Position numbers and translations under genes: made by a program. Positions 1 to 9,072 of a stretch of 21,467 nucleotides of DNA are shown piece by piece; the first letter of the stretch is position 1, and every line of letters starts with the position of its first letter. Below the pieces are notes generated by a model. The model worked only from the letters and a program-made list of their open reading frames with translations. It did no database searches and was not told where the DNA came from. The DNA is from Ramicandelaber brevisporus. Lineage: Eukaryota > Kickxellomycota > Ramicandelaberales > Ramicandelaberaceae. The stretch spans positions 55,111 through 76,577 of the forward strand of contig MU602690.1 of assembly GCA_025201865.1 (NCBI GenBank), written 5' to 3'.

Positions 1-176
1 AATGTATTCCGCAGTTGGATGCAAAAATAGGAAGCGAGTCATTACTTACTTAATTGAGCCAAAAGAAAATAGTGATAATAAAAATGGATGTGTAAAACAA
101 AACAAAACAAAACAAAGCAGAATGCTAAATAAGGCTAAAAGGGGGAGAAACTGTGTCTGTAAAAGGAGTAAATGGA
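1..176. other. 3' flank of the PH-domain gene, no gene seen
   Basis: This A-rich stretch lies downstream of the leftmost gene, which is read on the minus strand. It includes an AACAAAACAAAACAAAAC run near 100-117. A 68-codon open frame on the plus strand is low-complexity and Lys-rich and has no recognisable domain, so it is not called as a gene. I saw no clear AATAAA signal for the minus-strand transcript here. Confidence 0.5.
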
Positions 177-3100
177 TTAATGATCGATGTTCTTGTTGCT
201 ACTGCTAAGGGTCTTTGGAGCTACTGCTGGATGAGGTGGAAATTTGGACACGTGTTGGATTGAATGATCAGTGTGTTTGCTGTTGCTAATTAGCGCGACA
301 GCTGAGGTGTTATTGTAATTTCCGAGTGACATTCCGAAAAGGTTACTTGGTCTCTTTGAAGGAGCACTCACTATAGCACTGCTTTGAGACATGTTGGTCG
401 GACTGTGTGGCACAAATGTTTCATATGCAGTGTGAGTCGCAGCTGCAGTTGTAGTGACTGCTGCAACGGCTGCTGCTGAAGGTCGCCGACTCCAAAAATT
501 GAAGCCCGATGTCGATGGATGCGTGGTGCTGGTTGGAGTGACCGGAGTGTTACGCCCACTGATATGACCTGACAATCCAGCTGTGAGTCCATAGTGCGCT
601 GCAGTGAGTGGAACAGCGCTACTGCCACTTGAGGCAGACCGAGTGGCTGAATTCATGTTCACAGCGGCAGTGAGTGGTGTTGCAGCCACAAGTGACACTG
701 TCGATCCACCCACATTATCCTCCCTGTGCAGCTTTTGCTTTTGTTGCGAAATCTGTTGCTGCTGATGATGATATTGTGGCTGTGGCTGTGGCTGTTGCTG
801 TGGCTGTTGCTGACTAATGCTGCGACTGTGAGGTGCGAGAGGAACCATGAGAGTGCTGCTGGTTCGATCCAATACAGGTACGCCAGCAATGCTCACAAAC
901 GACTCTTTCCATGACTGCAATTCCTCGGAATCAAAAATATACACTTTAACAGCTGCCTCGTGGCCAGAATACACGATGGAGGCCAGCTCACTCAATACGG
1001 CTGCATACGCTGTGATGGCTTCTGATGTTGAACTGCGGTGAGACCCGGTGGTAGATGCATCTGCAATGACGCCAGGGGTCAACGGGAGGCTGCGGTCAGA
1101 ACAGGGCACAATGACACATCCATATGAATGCGAGCTACCGAGTGATGCAGCGACGCTGCTGGTCAGCACGGCAGATTGAGCAGGTTCAGTGGATGCGCAG
1201 CTGTTCTGGCGGCGGCGATATGGCGCAATCGACTCAAACAGCCCGCCAGGACGAGCTTGCTGTTCAGCATTGACAGACTCGGCGCCGCTAGATGCGAAGC
1301 TACGGCCACTTGTGAGCACGTCGATATCGGACAAGTCATCTCGGATACTGTCGATAGCCTTGAGGCCATCATTCTCAGAGAGAGATGGCTCAATGCGAGG
1401 CGATTCATCAATGACAGCAAGCGAAGCAGAGAGGACACTGGATAACGGAACGCTCTTGGCATGGCGCAGCTCACGGTTAGTACTATCGTCGCCGTTGAGA
1501 TGATGTTCGTCAATTGATTGGTGAGTCAGAGTACGTGAGCTCAATGAAGCTGCATCGTCAACTGGTGTATAACCAACGGATGTTTCCAAGTGCTTTGTGG
1601 AGACTGGCAATGGTGCAGGTGCTGTGGCATGAGAGACTTTGCTACTGATACTGACCAAGTGTACTTGTAAAAGATGCATTTTGTCATTCTCCTTCTTTGA
1701 AATCTCAATAATTGCCACTGGACTGGACTTTCCACTGTTACTATTAATAATCGCATCAGAAGCAGCAATCAATCTAATGGCATCACCTGGGCTCTGAGGG
1801 GCAGTGATTGGTGTTTGACGTCTGGCTGAAACTTCGCCTGAACCAGCGTTCTTACTCTTGTATATTTGCAGCCGATTTCCCTCAAGCTTCATTGTGCGTT
1901 TCTGATAGCGTTGACCAATAGCAATTCCATTTTGACGGTGATGAACAATGCCTTCTTTACGACGAAACATACTGGTATTGTTACTGTTACTGCTGCTGTT
2001 ACTGTCATTATTAGCAATGCTGGTGTTCTGTGGGGCAACTGCTGGAATACATGAATTGCGACGCATACTAATAAACGAAGTAGTTGATCCAACAACAATA
2101 GACTGTCCCAAATATCCACTGGTGTTTGTATTCACAATGGCTGAATTAGCTACAGCTGAGCTCTTTGCTGATGCAAATGATGGAATAGCAGCCTTGAGTG
2201 AACCACGCCGGAAGAGTGATGGCGGAACCAGACTGGTGGGTGTGTTCACTGACGATGATAATGGCAGTGATATTGGTCCATTTGTGCTGGCACCAGTAGC
2301 AGAATATACCATTGAGCCGGATGAAGGCGATGAAGATGCAAAGGAGAGTCTCTCTGGAGCAGGCGAGTGTGTATTGGTGGCAGATGGAGACGATGTCACA
2401 ATATCGTGCAATCCAACCATATCATCATCATTCTGAGGCAAAAGTATCTCTCGAGCACGTGCCTGCAAATCACGAGCGAAGCTACTGTCGGACACTGAAT
2501 CAGAATTGCTGGTGCTGCGGATACTGCCGCTCTTGCTAGCCAATGCAATGGCCAGATTGTGAGACAGATTGCGGCGATGTGGAATTGATGCAGGTTCAGG
2601 GGTTGGCTCAGGAACCGATGCTGGTGTCTCAACAACTGGCTGCTGCTGGGTTGTGCCTTCATGTTCAGTTACTATTGATGCTGGAGGATCGGTAGTGCTG
2701 CTGTGTTCGGTATCACTGATGGATGGGGCAGCAGATTGGGCAGTAGCAGCTGGGATGGCTGGCTTTGAGTGGAATTTCTTGTTTACAGTGGCTTGGACTG
2801 CTCTAAGAATGCGACGCCACTGCTCAAACTCACTCGGACCAAGTGGGCGTAGCTGCACACTATTGCCATCAACTTGGATAACAATGATACCAGTATTCGA
2901 TACAGATGATGATGCTGACGATGAAATTGACGACTTCCCACTGCTACGACTAGACTTGATTGTGTTGACCGATGTTGATGATGCGTTGCGTAGCTCTCCC
3001 AGTCCATTAGATTGGCGACTGGTAACTGCAGCCAATGATGCAGCCAATGATGCAGAGGATGGTGGCTGCTGGAGAATCTGAAATGGCTGAGATAAATCAA

Positions 3101-4364
3101 GCTCAATCTCAGCCGCACTTGTAATATTATCACGGTTCTTGAACAATGATATAAGATGGCCGCGAATGACCATCCAGCGCAACTGCCAGTTTGAGCTGCC
3201 CTGCTCATCAGCATGTAATTTATTAATATGGCCCTCAGCATAGTGATCATTGTAAGTCTTCAGAGGCAAATACACAAAGCTGGATAGATTCTGCAATTCA
3301 ACCACATCTTTATCACGCAGAGGATACGATGTTAATGTACGATTGTTATCAAGCCAATGTCCACCGGCTGCCCAAAACATTCCAAACTGTTCTCGAAATG
3401 CTGCCAGATCAATTGTATTGCTATTGCCATTAGTACCATTAGCTGTTGGCATTATGCCTGCTCCATATATTGATGAGTCTCCACCACCACCTCCTCCACT
3501 ACCTCCTCCTCCTCCATCTAAAGCTGATACTGGAAGCTGTGAGACACGAGCAGACTCTGGGAGTAAGTCATTCGTGGCAGTAAAGTTGCTCCACAGGCTG
3601 CACTTTAAAATAGACATGTCTCTTGCTTGAATGACTGTGATGCCAGGCGGGAATCGCAACTCTTTCCAAAGATCCTTGGCAACATATCGAATAACAAGAG
3701 TAATTTGTCTCATTGAGGGAGTGCTCGACGTTGAGGCTAAAGCTGAGGATTGATATGGCTGATGCGACTGTATCTTCATAATTCCATTGGATGCATGAGT
3801 GCTGCCACCATGCTGATGCATTAAATCACCCATTACTGGATGAGGAAGTCCACTGCTGCGTATCAGTGTATTATTTGCTGTTTTATCAGATCGGCGAATA
3901 CCACTGGCACTGGCACTGCCGCTGACGCTGACACTACCACCACCAATAGTAATCGTACTAGCACTAGCACTAGCACTGCTGCCTCCTCCGCCAGGCATCT
4001 GTGAGGCGAGGCGAGTGAAAATTGACGATGAATTTTGATTTGATGACGAGGAGGCGGCGTACAGTTGCGGCGGCGCCGAAATTTGATGCTGCTGAGGAGT
4101 GGGCTCCATATCAAGAAATGGCGCCACGACTGATAGAGACGGAGCGTTTGGAATAGCTCCGGCTGCTGACGACATTTGATTACTGCTGCTACTGCTACTG
4201 TTGTTGTTGCTACTGTTGCTGTGGTGGTTGTTGCTGTTGCTGTTGCTGTGGCTGTTGCTTGCACTGTAGAAACCACTGCTCTCCAGTAGAGCTGAAGAGG
4301 TAACAGAGGGAGTGTCGCTATCAAACAGGTTGCGTGCTTGAATATATGAAAAGTCAACTACCAT
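177..4364 (-). CDS. Large PH-domain protein with kindlin/RA-like ubiquitin fold
   Basis: A 1395-residue protein in one uninterrupted frame. Residues 1-217 are Ser/Asn-rich and look disordered. Residues about 218-370 start with a beta-rich run (MRQITLVIRYVAKDLWKELR) and contain GGHWLDNNRTLTSY followed by DKDVVELQ, which resembles the ubiquitin-fold F0/F1 or RA modules of FERM proteins such as kindlin. A PH domain follows at about 377-520, from EGHINKL to the closing helix with Trp516 (FEQWRRILRAV), with a Ser-rich insertion. A second PH domain seems to start at about 804 (KEGIVHHRQNG, then KRTMKLEGNRLQIYKS) and to close at about 1152 (DSEELQSWKESFV), with roughly 200 low-complexity residues inserted. 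The C-terminus is Gln/His- and Ser/Thr-rich. The inferred role is a membrane- or phosphoinositide-linked signalling scaffold; no enzyme domain is visible. The start (AGAATGG context) is the first Met of the frame. The fold calls are by eye; the PH calls are firmer than the FERM-like one. Confidence 0.85.
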   Translation of the reverse strand: MVVDFSYIQARNLFDSDTPSVTSSALLESSGFYSASNSHSNSNSNNHHSNSSNNNSSSSSSNQMSSAAGAIPNAPSLSVVAPFLDMEPTPQQHQISAPPQLYAASSSSNQNSSSIFTRLASQMPGGGGSSASASASTITIGGGSVSVSGSASASGIRRSDKTANNTLIRSSGLPHPVMGDLMHQHGGSTHASNGIMKIQSHQPYQSSALASTSSTPSMRQITLVIRYVAKDLWKELRFPPGITVIQARDMSILKCSLWSNFTATNDLLPESARVSQLPVSALDGGGGGSGGGGGGDSSIYGAGIMPTANGTNGNSNTIDLAAFREQFGMFWAAGGHWLDNNRTLTSYPLRDKDVVELQNLSSFVYLPLKTYNDHYAEGHINKLHADEQGSSNWQLRWMVIRGHLISLFKNRDNITSAAEIELDLSQPFQILQQPPSSASLAASLAAVTSRQSNGLGELRNASSTSVNTIKSSRSSGKSSISSSASSSVSNTGIIVIQVDGNSVQLRPLGPSEFEQWRRILRAVQATVNKKFHSKPAIPAATAQSAAPSISDTEHSSTTDPPASIVTEHEGTTQQQPVVETPASVPEPTPEPASIPHRRNLSHNLAIALASKSGSIRSTSNSDSVSDSSFARDLQARAREILLPQNDDDMVGLHDIVTSSPSATNTHSPAPERLSFASSSPSSGSMVYSATGASTNGPISLPLSSSVNTPTSLVPPSLFRRGSLKAAIPSFASAKSSAVANSAIVNTNTSGYLGQSIVVGSTTSFISMRRNSCIPAVAPQNTSIANNDSNSSSNSNNTSMFRRKEGIVHHRQNGIAIGQRYQKRTMKLEGNRLQIYKSKNAGSGEVSARRQTPITAPQSPGDAIRLIAASDAIINSNSGKSSPVAIIEISKKENDKMHLLQVHLVSISSKVSHATAPAPLPVSTKHLETSVGYTPVDDAASLSSRTLTHQSIDEHHLNGDDSTNRELRHAKSVPLSSVLSASLAVIDESPRIEPSLSENDGLKAIDSIRDDLSDIDVLTSGRSFASSGAESVNAEQQARPGGLFESIAPYRRRQNSCASTEPAQSAVLTSSVAASLGSSHSYGCVIVPCSDRSLPLTPGVIADASTTGSHRSSTSEAITAYAAVLSELASIVYSGHEAAVKVYIFDSEELQSWKESFVSIAGVPVLDRTSSTLMVPLAPHSRSISQQQPQQQPQPQPQYHHQQQQISQQKQKLHREDNVGGSTVSLVAATPLTAAVNMNSATRSASSGSSAVPLTAAHYGLTAGLSGHISGRNTPVTPTSTTHPSTSGFNFWSRRPSAAAVAAVTTTAAATHTAYETFVPHSPTNMSQSSAIVSAPSKRPSNLFGMSLGNYNNTSAVALISNSKHTDHSIQHVSKFPPHPAVAPKTLSSSNKNIDH

Positions 4365-6013
4365 TCTACTTGACAGTGCTATGCTGTGCTACGCTGTGCT
4401 ATGTTTTGCTATGTTGTATAGTATTGTGTTGTGTTGTGGGGTAGAGGGTATGTGTATAAGTCTGCTAGTGTTGTATAGTGGGTCTCGTGTTTGTGTGTAT
4501 GTGTATGTATGTGTGTGTGCGTGTGTAAGTGTGCTTCAGGCTCAGAACAACAAAACAACAGAACAACAAAACAACAAAACAAAGTAACTGCAGTCGAAAA
4601 AAGTTAGCAGAGAGAAAATGAAAGCGAAAGGATGGAGAGAGAATGAAGTGGAGCAGAGTAGAGCAGAGTAGAGTGAAAGAAAGCAGACACTGACAGAGGG
4701 TTCGTGAGTGGCAGTGCGGAAGAGAAGGGAAGAGTAGTGCTTCTTTTGACACCGAAAAGGGAAGGGTTTCTTTACAAAAAGGAGGTCGATCACACAATCA
4801 AAACATAAAACAGAAAAAAAACATCATCAACACCCACAGCAGTAACAACAACAACAACAGAAACAGAAACAACAGCAAACCTGAAGGGCTGTGGGCGTGG
4901 GTAGTTTAGTGGAGAACTCCGTGGGAACAACACAGCAGCAGGTTGAAAAGAGAAGGAATAAAAATATGGTCTATACCCTATTGGGAATAAAAGAAAACCA
5001 ATTTGTTGAGGCTTTGTGCGACACAGACGCGAGATAGCAGTGATTGCCGAGTGTACGCCACAATGGGAAAATGCAATTAGCAACTAAAAGAAGTGGCGTT
5101 TCAAACGAACGGAGTGAAGTACGTCCAATGAGATATATACACACACAGAGCGGCAATCACGCTGACTCAGGAAGGAAACGTGAAACGGCCGCATCCACGT
5201 AGTGTTGGATTCTGATGCGCCACAGTCTGCTAGATCTGACAACACGCACAATCAGTAATTCACACACACTCCCACTTGCTGGGCAAAGATAACCACCTCA
5301 AGTTCACTCTGCCAGTCCCGGCGCGTGAAACCCCTCCCCCATCATTCTCCCCACACACACACAAACACATACACACTAAAAATTCTCTTAAAATCACGAA
5401 CCGTGATCCAGTGACATAGAACAATCCCCCCACTTCCCCCTTTTAATTTCACACTGACAGGAGGCTACCTCGGAGTAATGATCAATGATTAAGCTGAATT
5501 TAAACAAATCTACCGACATCTTGTATCCATGTCGATGTACATGTGTGCGTTTCATCCAGTGGTCCTTTGAATGAGTTGATTTGTTTTGATATTCTTATTA
5601 ATATCGATCGGAGTAACTGCAACTATTTTATGGTGTAAGAATTTTAATAATCGAAATTAATATCTCTGGCACGATAAAAACGACGTGCATTTCCACATTC
5701 CCCCTGTGATCACGTCGTCCAGCCAACTCCTTTGGCAGTAATTCTTGGACGACGATACTAATACCTGCTCCTGCTGGAGCTAGCTATCGACATGTCGCAT
5801 CAACTTTCTGCTTTTTATTCCTGCTCACATTCCCTCTTTGTTCGATTCCAATCAAACATCTTCACTAATCCTCATCTACGTCTGCTCTCATCTGCACGTT
5901 CCCTCCCCTTTCCCCCCAATTGTCTACATTCACATCCTTTCCTCTCACTCGCTCAACTCTGTGTTATTCCTTGTGTACATTTGTTTTTTTTATTTATAAC
6001 TACTTAATCAACC
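4365..6013. promoter_or_regulatory. Divergent intergenic region, PH-domain gene / Gly-rich gene
   Basis: These 1.65 kb separate two genes read in opposite directions and must hold both promoters. Next to the left gene are TGCTATG-like and GT-rich simple repeats (about 4378-4535) and an AACAAAAC/AACAACAG run (about 4545-4582). CACACA-rich sequence lies near 5140-5375. Near the right gene, a pyrimidine-rich tract (about 5790-5985) ends in a T run and ACTACTTAATCAACC just before the ATG, as in leaders of well-expressed fungal genes. Short open frames here are low-complexity and rejected. No convincing TATA box could be assigned to either gene. Confidence 0.55.
5713..5754. repeat. Nested inverted repeat upstream of the Gly-rich gene
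   Basis: The 9-bp arms CGTCGTCCA (5713-5721) and TGGACGACG (5746-5754) are perfectly complementary. Directly inside the left arm is a second pair, GCCAA (5722-5726) and TTGGC (5732-5736), with a 5-nt loop. Together they could form a hairpin with a one-sided 9-nt bulge, or they could be paired protein-binding half-sites. It lies about 260 bp upstream of the secreted Gly-rich gene. Function is unknown and chance is possible. Confidence 0.4.
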
Positions 6014-7633
6014 ATGCGCTTCAGCGTGACCATCTTTACTCTCGCCCTGGCGGCTGCTACCGCGGTGTTTGCCGCTCCCCCAACTCCGTCCCACGACGTC
6101 GAGGTTGAAGAAACTACCATTGTCAATGCCCGTGGCCAAGCATTCAAGAAGAAGTGCAAGAAGGCCAAGGGCAAGAAGATTTGCACCCTGACCAAGAAGG
6201 GCAAGATTGCCAAAGATAAGGGCAAGGGCAAGAACAAGGGTGCCGGTGGCGACGACTATGGTGACATGGGCTACGGTGAACCCAAATATGGTGGTGCTGC
6301 TCCAGCTGGTGGTGGCTATGGCGGCTATGGCGGTGCTGAGCCATCTGGCGGAGGCTACGGTGGTGCTGAGCCATCCGGTGGAGGCTATGGAGGCTACGGT
6401 GGTGGCGCTGCCCCATCTGGCGGCGGTTACGGTGGTGGTGCTGCTCCATCTGGTGGAGGCGGCTATGGTGGAGGTGCTGCCCCGTCTGGTGGTGGTGGTT
6501 ACGGTGGTGGTGCTGCCCCGTCTGGTGGTGGTGGTTACGGTGGTGGTGCTGCTCCATCTGGAGGTGGTGGCTACGGCGGTGGCGCTGCTCCATCCGGTGG
6601 TGGTGGCTACTCTGGAGGCGGTGCTGCCCCATCTGGAGGCGGTGGCGGTGGTGGCTACTCTGGTGGTGGCGGTGCTGCTCCATCAGGCGGAGGTGGCGGT
6701 GGCTACAGCGGAGGCGGTGGTGCCCAGCCATCTGGTGGCGGCGGTGGTGGCTACTCTGGCGGTGGCGGTGCTCAGCCATCTGGTGGAGGCAGCGGCTACA
6801 CCGGCAAAGAGAAAGAGAAGACTGCTGCTGTGACTGCCGCCATCCTCGAGAAGCGTGACAGTGGCAGCACCAAGAAGTGCAAGCAAGTCGGCAACAAGTG
6901 GAAGTGCAAGGCCAAGAAGGTCAAGAACATTGGTGGTGGCGGTGGCAAAGGCAAGAAGGGCAAGAAGGGCAAGGGTGACAAGAACAACATTGGTGGCTAC
7001 CCAATGCCCAAGATGGGCGGTGACTACGGCTATGGTGGTGCTGCTCCAGCTGGTGGCGGTTATGGCGGTGCTGAGCCATCTGGTGGAGGCTATGGCGGCT
7101 ACGGCGGTGGCGCTGCCCCATCAGGCGGTGGCTACGGTGGTGCTGAGCCATCCGGTGGAGGCTACGGCGGTGGTGCTGCCCCATCCGGCGGTGGTTATGG
7201 CGGTGGTGCTGCTCCATCTGGCGGAGGCGGCTATGGTGGTGGTGCTGCTCCATCTGGAGGTGGTGGCTACGGCGGTGGCGCTGCTCCATCAGGCGGTGGC
7301 GGCTACGGTGGTGGCGCTGCTCCATCTGGTGGTGGTGGTTACGGCGGTGGTGCTGCCCCATCTGGAGGCGGTGGCTACTCTGGCGGCGGTGCTGCTCCAT
7401 CTGGTGGTGGCGGTGGCTACTCTGGAGGTGGTGCTGCCCCGTCCGGCGGAGGCGGCGGTGGTTACTCTGGCGGTGGCGGTGCTGCTCCATCAGGCGGAGG
7501 TGGTGGTAACTACTCTGGCGGTGGTGGTGCTCAGCCATCTGGCGGAGGCAGCGGCTACAATGGTGGCAAGAACAAGGTCACCCTTGCTTCCAAGCCTGAA
7601 GTCGAGGAGGATCCAATCTCTGGCCCAATGTAA
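6014..7633 (+). CDS. Secreted two-module Gly-rich repeat protein with Kex2-like site
   Basis: A 539-residue protein. Residues 1-20 are a classic signal peptide (hydrophobic, ending AVFA before APPTP). The rest is two similar modules. Each has a Lys-rich segment with a Cys pair spaced C-X8-C (Cys48/Cys57 and Cys289/Cys298), then a Gly array of GGYGGAEPSGG- to GGGYSGGGAAPSGG-type units (about 92-264 and 340-518), ending in GAQPSGGGSGY. Between the modules is LEKR (Lys280-Arg281) followed by DSGS, a typical Kex2/furin-type site, so the precursor may be cut into two similar secreted polypeptides. The C-terminus is short and acidic (EVEEDPISGPM). The start has good context (ACCATGC) and fits the signal peptide. 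Composition suggests a structural wall, matrix or adhesive protein, but no known family is recognised. Wholly different codon-level repeats on the opposite strand give His-rich shadow frames that are not genes. Confidence 0.88.
   Translation: MRFSVTIFTLALAAATAVFAAPPTPSHDVEVEETTIVNARGQAFKKKCKKAKGKKICTLTKKGKIAKDKGKGKNKGAGGDDYGDMGYGEPKYGGAAPAGGGYGGYGGAEPSGGGYGGAEPSGGGYGGYGGGAAPSGGGYGGGAAPSGGGGYGGGAAPSGGGGYGGGAAPSGGGGYGGGAAPSGGGGYGGGAAPSGGGGYSGGGAAPSGGGGGGGYSGGGGAAPSGGGGGGYSGGGGAQPSGGGGGGYSGGGGAQPSGGGSGYTGKEKEKTAAVTAAILEKRDSGSTKKCKQVGNKWKCKAKKVKNIGGGGGKGKKGKKGKGDKNNIGGYPMPKMGGDYGYGGAAPAGGGYGGAEPSGGGYGGYGGGAAPSGGGYGGAEPSGGGYGGGAAPSGGGYGGGAAPSGGGGYGGGAAPSGGGGYGGGAAPSGGGGYGGGAAPSGGGGYGGGAAPSGGGGYSGGGAAPSGGGGGYSGGGAAPSGGGGGGYSGGGGAAPSGGGGGNYSGGGGAQPSGGGSGYNGGKNKVTLASKPEVEEDPISGPM
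6287..7560 (+). repeat. Two Gly/Ala/Pro/Ser repeat arrays inside the secreted protein
   Basis: Array 1 (about 6287-6805) and array 2 (about 7031-7567) encode imperfect 9-18 residue units centred on GGY, AAPSGG, AEPSGG and AQPSGG. In both arrays the order is the same: AEPSGG units first, then GGGYGGGAAPSGG units, then YSGGG units with growing Gly runs, and finally AQPSGGG units. Third codon positions vary between units, so the DNA is diverged while the peptide is kept. The shared order indicates that one array was duplicated together with its Lys-rich head. Confidence 0.85.
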
Positions 7634-7862
7634 TCACTCTCATCGTCTTCGTTGTTTTTGCACCTTGTTTTAAAGCGCCTATTTTTAACTAGCACTCAAT
7701 GCCTATTCTATATATTCTGAAATCGTAGTTGATTGTTCGATTGTGGGAGAGTAGGCAGTTTTTTTTTTGCGTTTACTCACAGTTGACGTACTCAGAGTTC
7801 CCAAACCTTTCTCTCTCCTCTCTCCTCTCTGTCTCTATCTCTCCTTGCTCTGAAGCCACGAT

Positions 7863-7870
7863 TGACGTCA
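7863..7870. promoter_or_regulatory. Consensus CRE palindrome TGACGTCA
   Basis: This is a perfect 8-bp ATF/CREB-type bZIP site. It sits 230 bp past the stop of the Gly-rich gene and about 1.2 kb before the small zinc-finger ORF, so its target is uncertain. A single 8-mer can occur by chance. Confidence 0.35.
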
Positions 7871-7913
7871 AGCCGAGAATGGGAATATCCTTTGCGATGG
7901 CGGTGGCTTGTGG

Positions 7914-7969
7914 TTTGCGATGGATTGTATGAATCAGATATGCCCACGCAAACGACAATCCATCGCAAA
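7914..7969. repeat. 15-bp perfect inverted repeat with 26-nt loop
   Basis: The left arm TTTGCGATGGATTGT (7914-7928) is exactly complementary to the right arm ACAATCCATCGCAAA (7955-7969). The first ten bases of the arm (TTTGCGATGG) also occur as a direct repeat at 7891-7900. It could form a hairpin in RNA or present paired factor sites. No transposon-like ends or target duplication were seen. Confidence 0.6.
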
Positions 7970-9072
7970 ATCAAGAAAACATACTCACACGGAAGCTCCA
8001 TACAATGCGAGCTTTGTTCGGTGCAGCAAAACGCCTTGTCGCTTGTCACTCGTCGTTGTACTGTACTGTGCTGTGCGCCTGTCCGCTCGCCTGCCTGTGA
8101 TACCGTGCTTGTGTGTGTATATAGGAATGCTTGGATAAGCAGAGTGTGCAGAGTGTCCTTCTTGTGCGTCGCTCAAACCAAACCTGCGCTACCGTGCAAT
8201 CTCACTCTCACCGGCCAAAACACACACAGGTCAAACATCGCACGCACTCCGTCATCCACCCAGTAGAAAAAAGTGCGCGCCTGCTGCTTTGCGTTTTGAT
8301 AATCTCCCACAGTCTCGCTGGTCCTGCACACCACACCACATACACCATACACATCATACACATCACACGCATCACACACACATTTCCCTTCCGTTACCCA
8401 CCCAGCATTCCGTTCCGCACAATTTGCCTCACAGGCTCTCCGGCTCTTCTCCAAGTGAATACGCCACCATTACTTTTTTATTTTTCTCTACCAGAGTTTT
8501 TTTTGTTGCAGCCACACTCTCTTTGCAAAGAAAAGAAAAGAAAGAAACAGCAAAAACAAAGAGGGATCACTCTCGGCCGACACATCACTCACTGTCTCGG
8601 TGTAGCCTCCCAATCTTAATCGGCCTACTGGTTTTTTGTCTTTTGCTTTGGATTTACCAGGCCGCACACGCTCGCATATATATCCTCCACTCACCACCTC
8701 TATTCTGAACTCGGCTCCTCTCCTATCTTTCCTGCCCTGTTCTTTCTGTGCCTCATTTTTTGCTTGCTTGCTTTCTTTCTTTCTTTATTTCCACACTGTG
8801 CCCAGCTTTACTTGGACTTGCCAAATCCTTTTATGCTCGATTTTTACTAATAAAAACGACGACCGAACACTTTCTGACCACCAACCAACCACTAGTAGCA
8901 CTATCACTTTGCGCGCTCTTTTATTTGCATAGTTGTTCTTTCTCTTCCTCTGTCTCTCTCTTTTGTTTACCGCTTGTTTTGCCTTTTTTGCTTTTTTGCT
9001 TTTTGTTTTTTTTTATTGCTCGCTATTCCTCAACGCCACAACTGCCCAATTACCGCCACAGCGTCAGCAACA

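Larger units (their letters stand above)
7634..9072. promoter_or_regulatory. Intergenic region: 3' flank of Gly-rich gene and leader of small zinc-finger ORF
   Basis: About 1.4 kb without a convincing long coding region. It contains a CT-rich tract (7806-7850), a CRE-like palindrome and inverted repeat (listed separately), TATATA at 8118-8123, TATATAT at 8677-8683, CACA-rich sequence at 8320-8385, and long pyrimidine tracts at 8735-8790 and 8935-9030. Either TATA-like site could belong to a transcript running to the right; the pyrimidine tract just before 9073 looks like a fungal leader. A 5-codon upstream frame (ATG at 8833) lies in that leader. Longer open frames here are Ser/Phe/His-rich and low-complexity. 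Confidence 0.45.

Noticed and set aside
4381-4797. Short open frames in the repeats next to the PH-domain gene
   Set aside because: Cys/Val/Tyr or His/Thr-rich translations of GT and AAC microsatellites with no domain.
6144-7538. His/Gln-rich open frames antisense to the Gly-rich protein and Val/Leu-rich frames on the same strand
   Set aside because: They are frame-shifted readings of the Gly/Ala/Pro/Ser repeat and have no start context or domain.
5674-8861. Shared 12-mer ATAAAAACGACG at 5674-5685 and 8850-8861 as a common promoter element
   Set aside because: Pairs of identical 12-mers are expected by chance several times in 21 kb; no further similarity around them.
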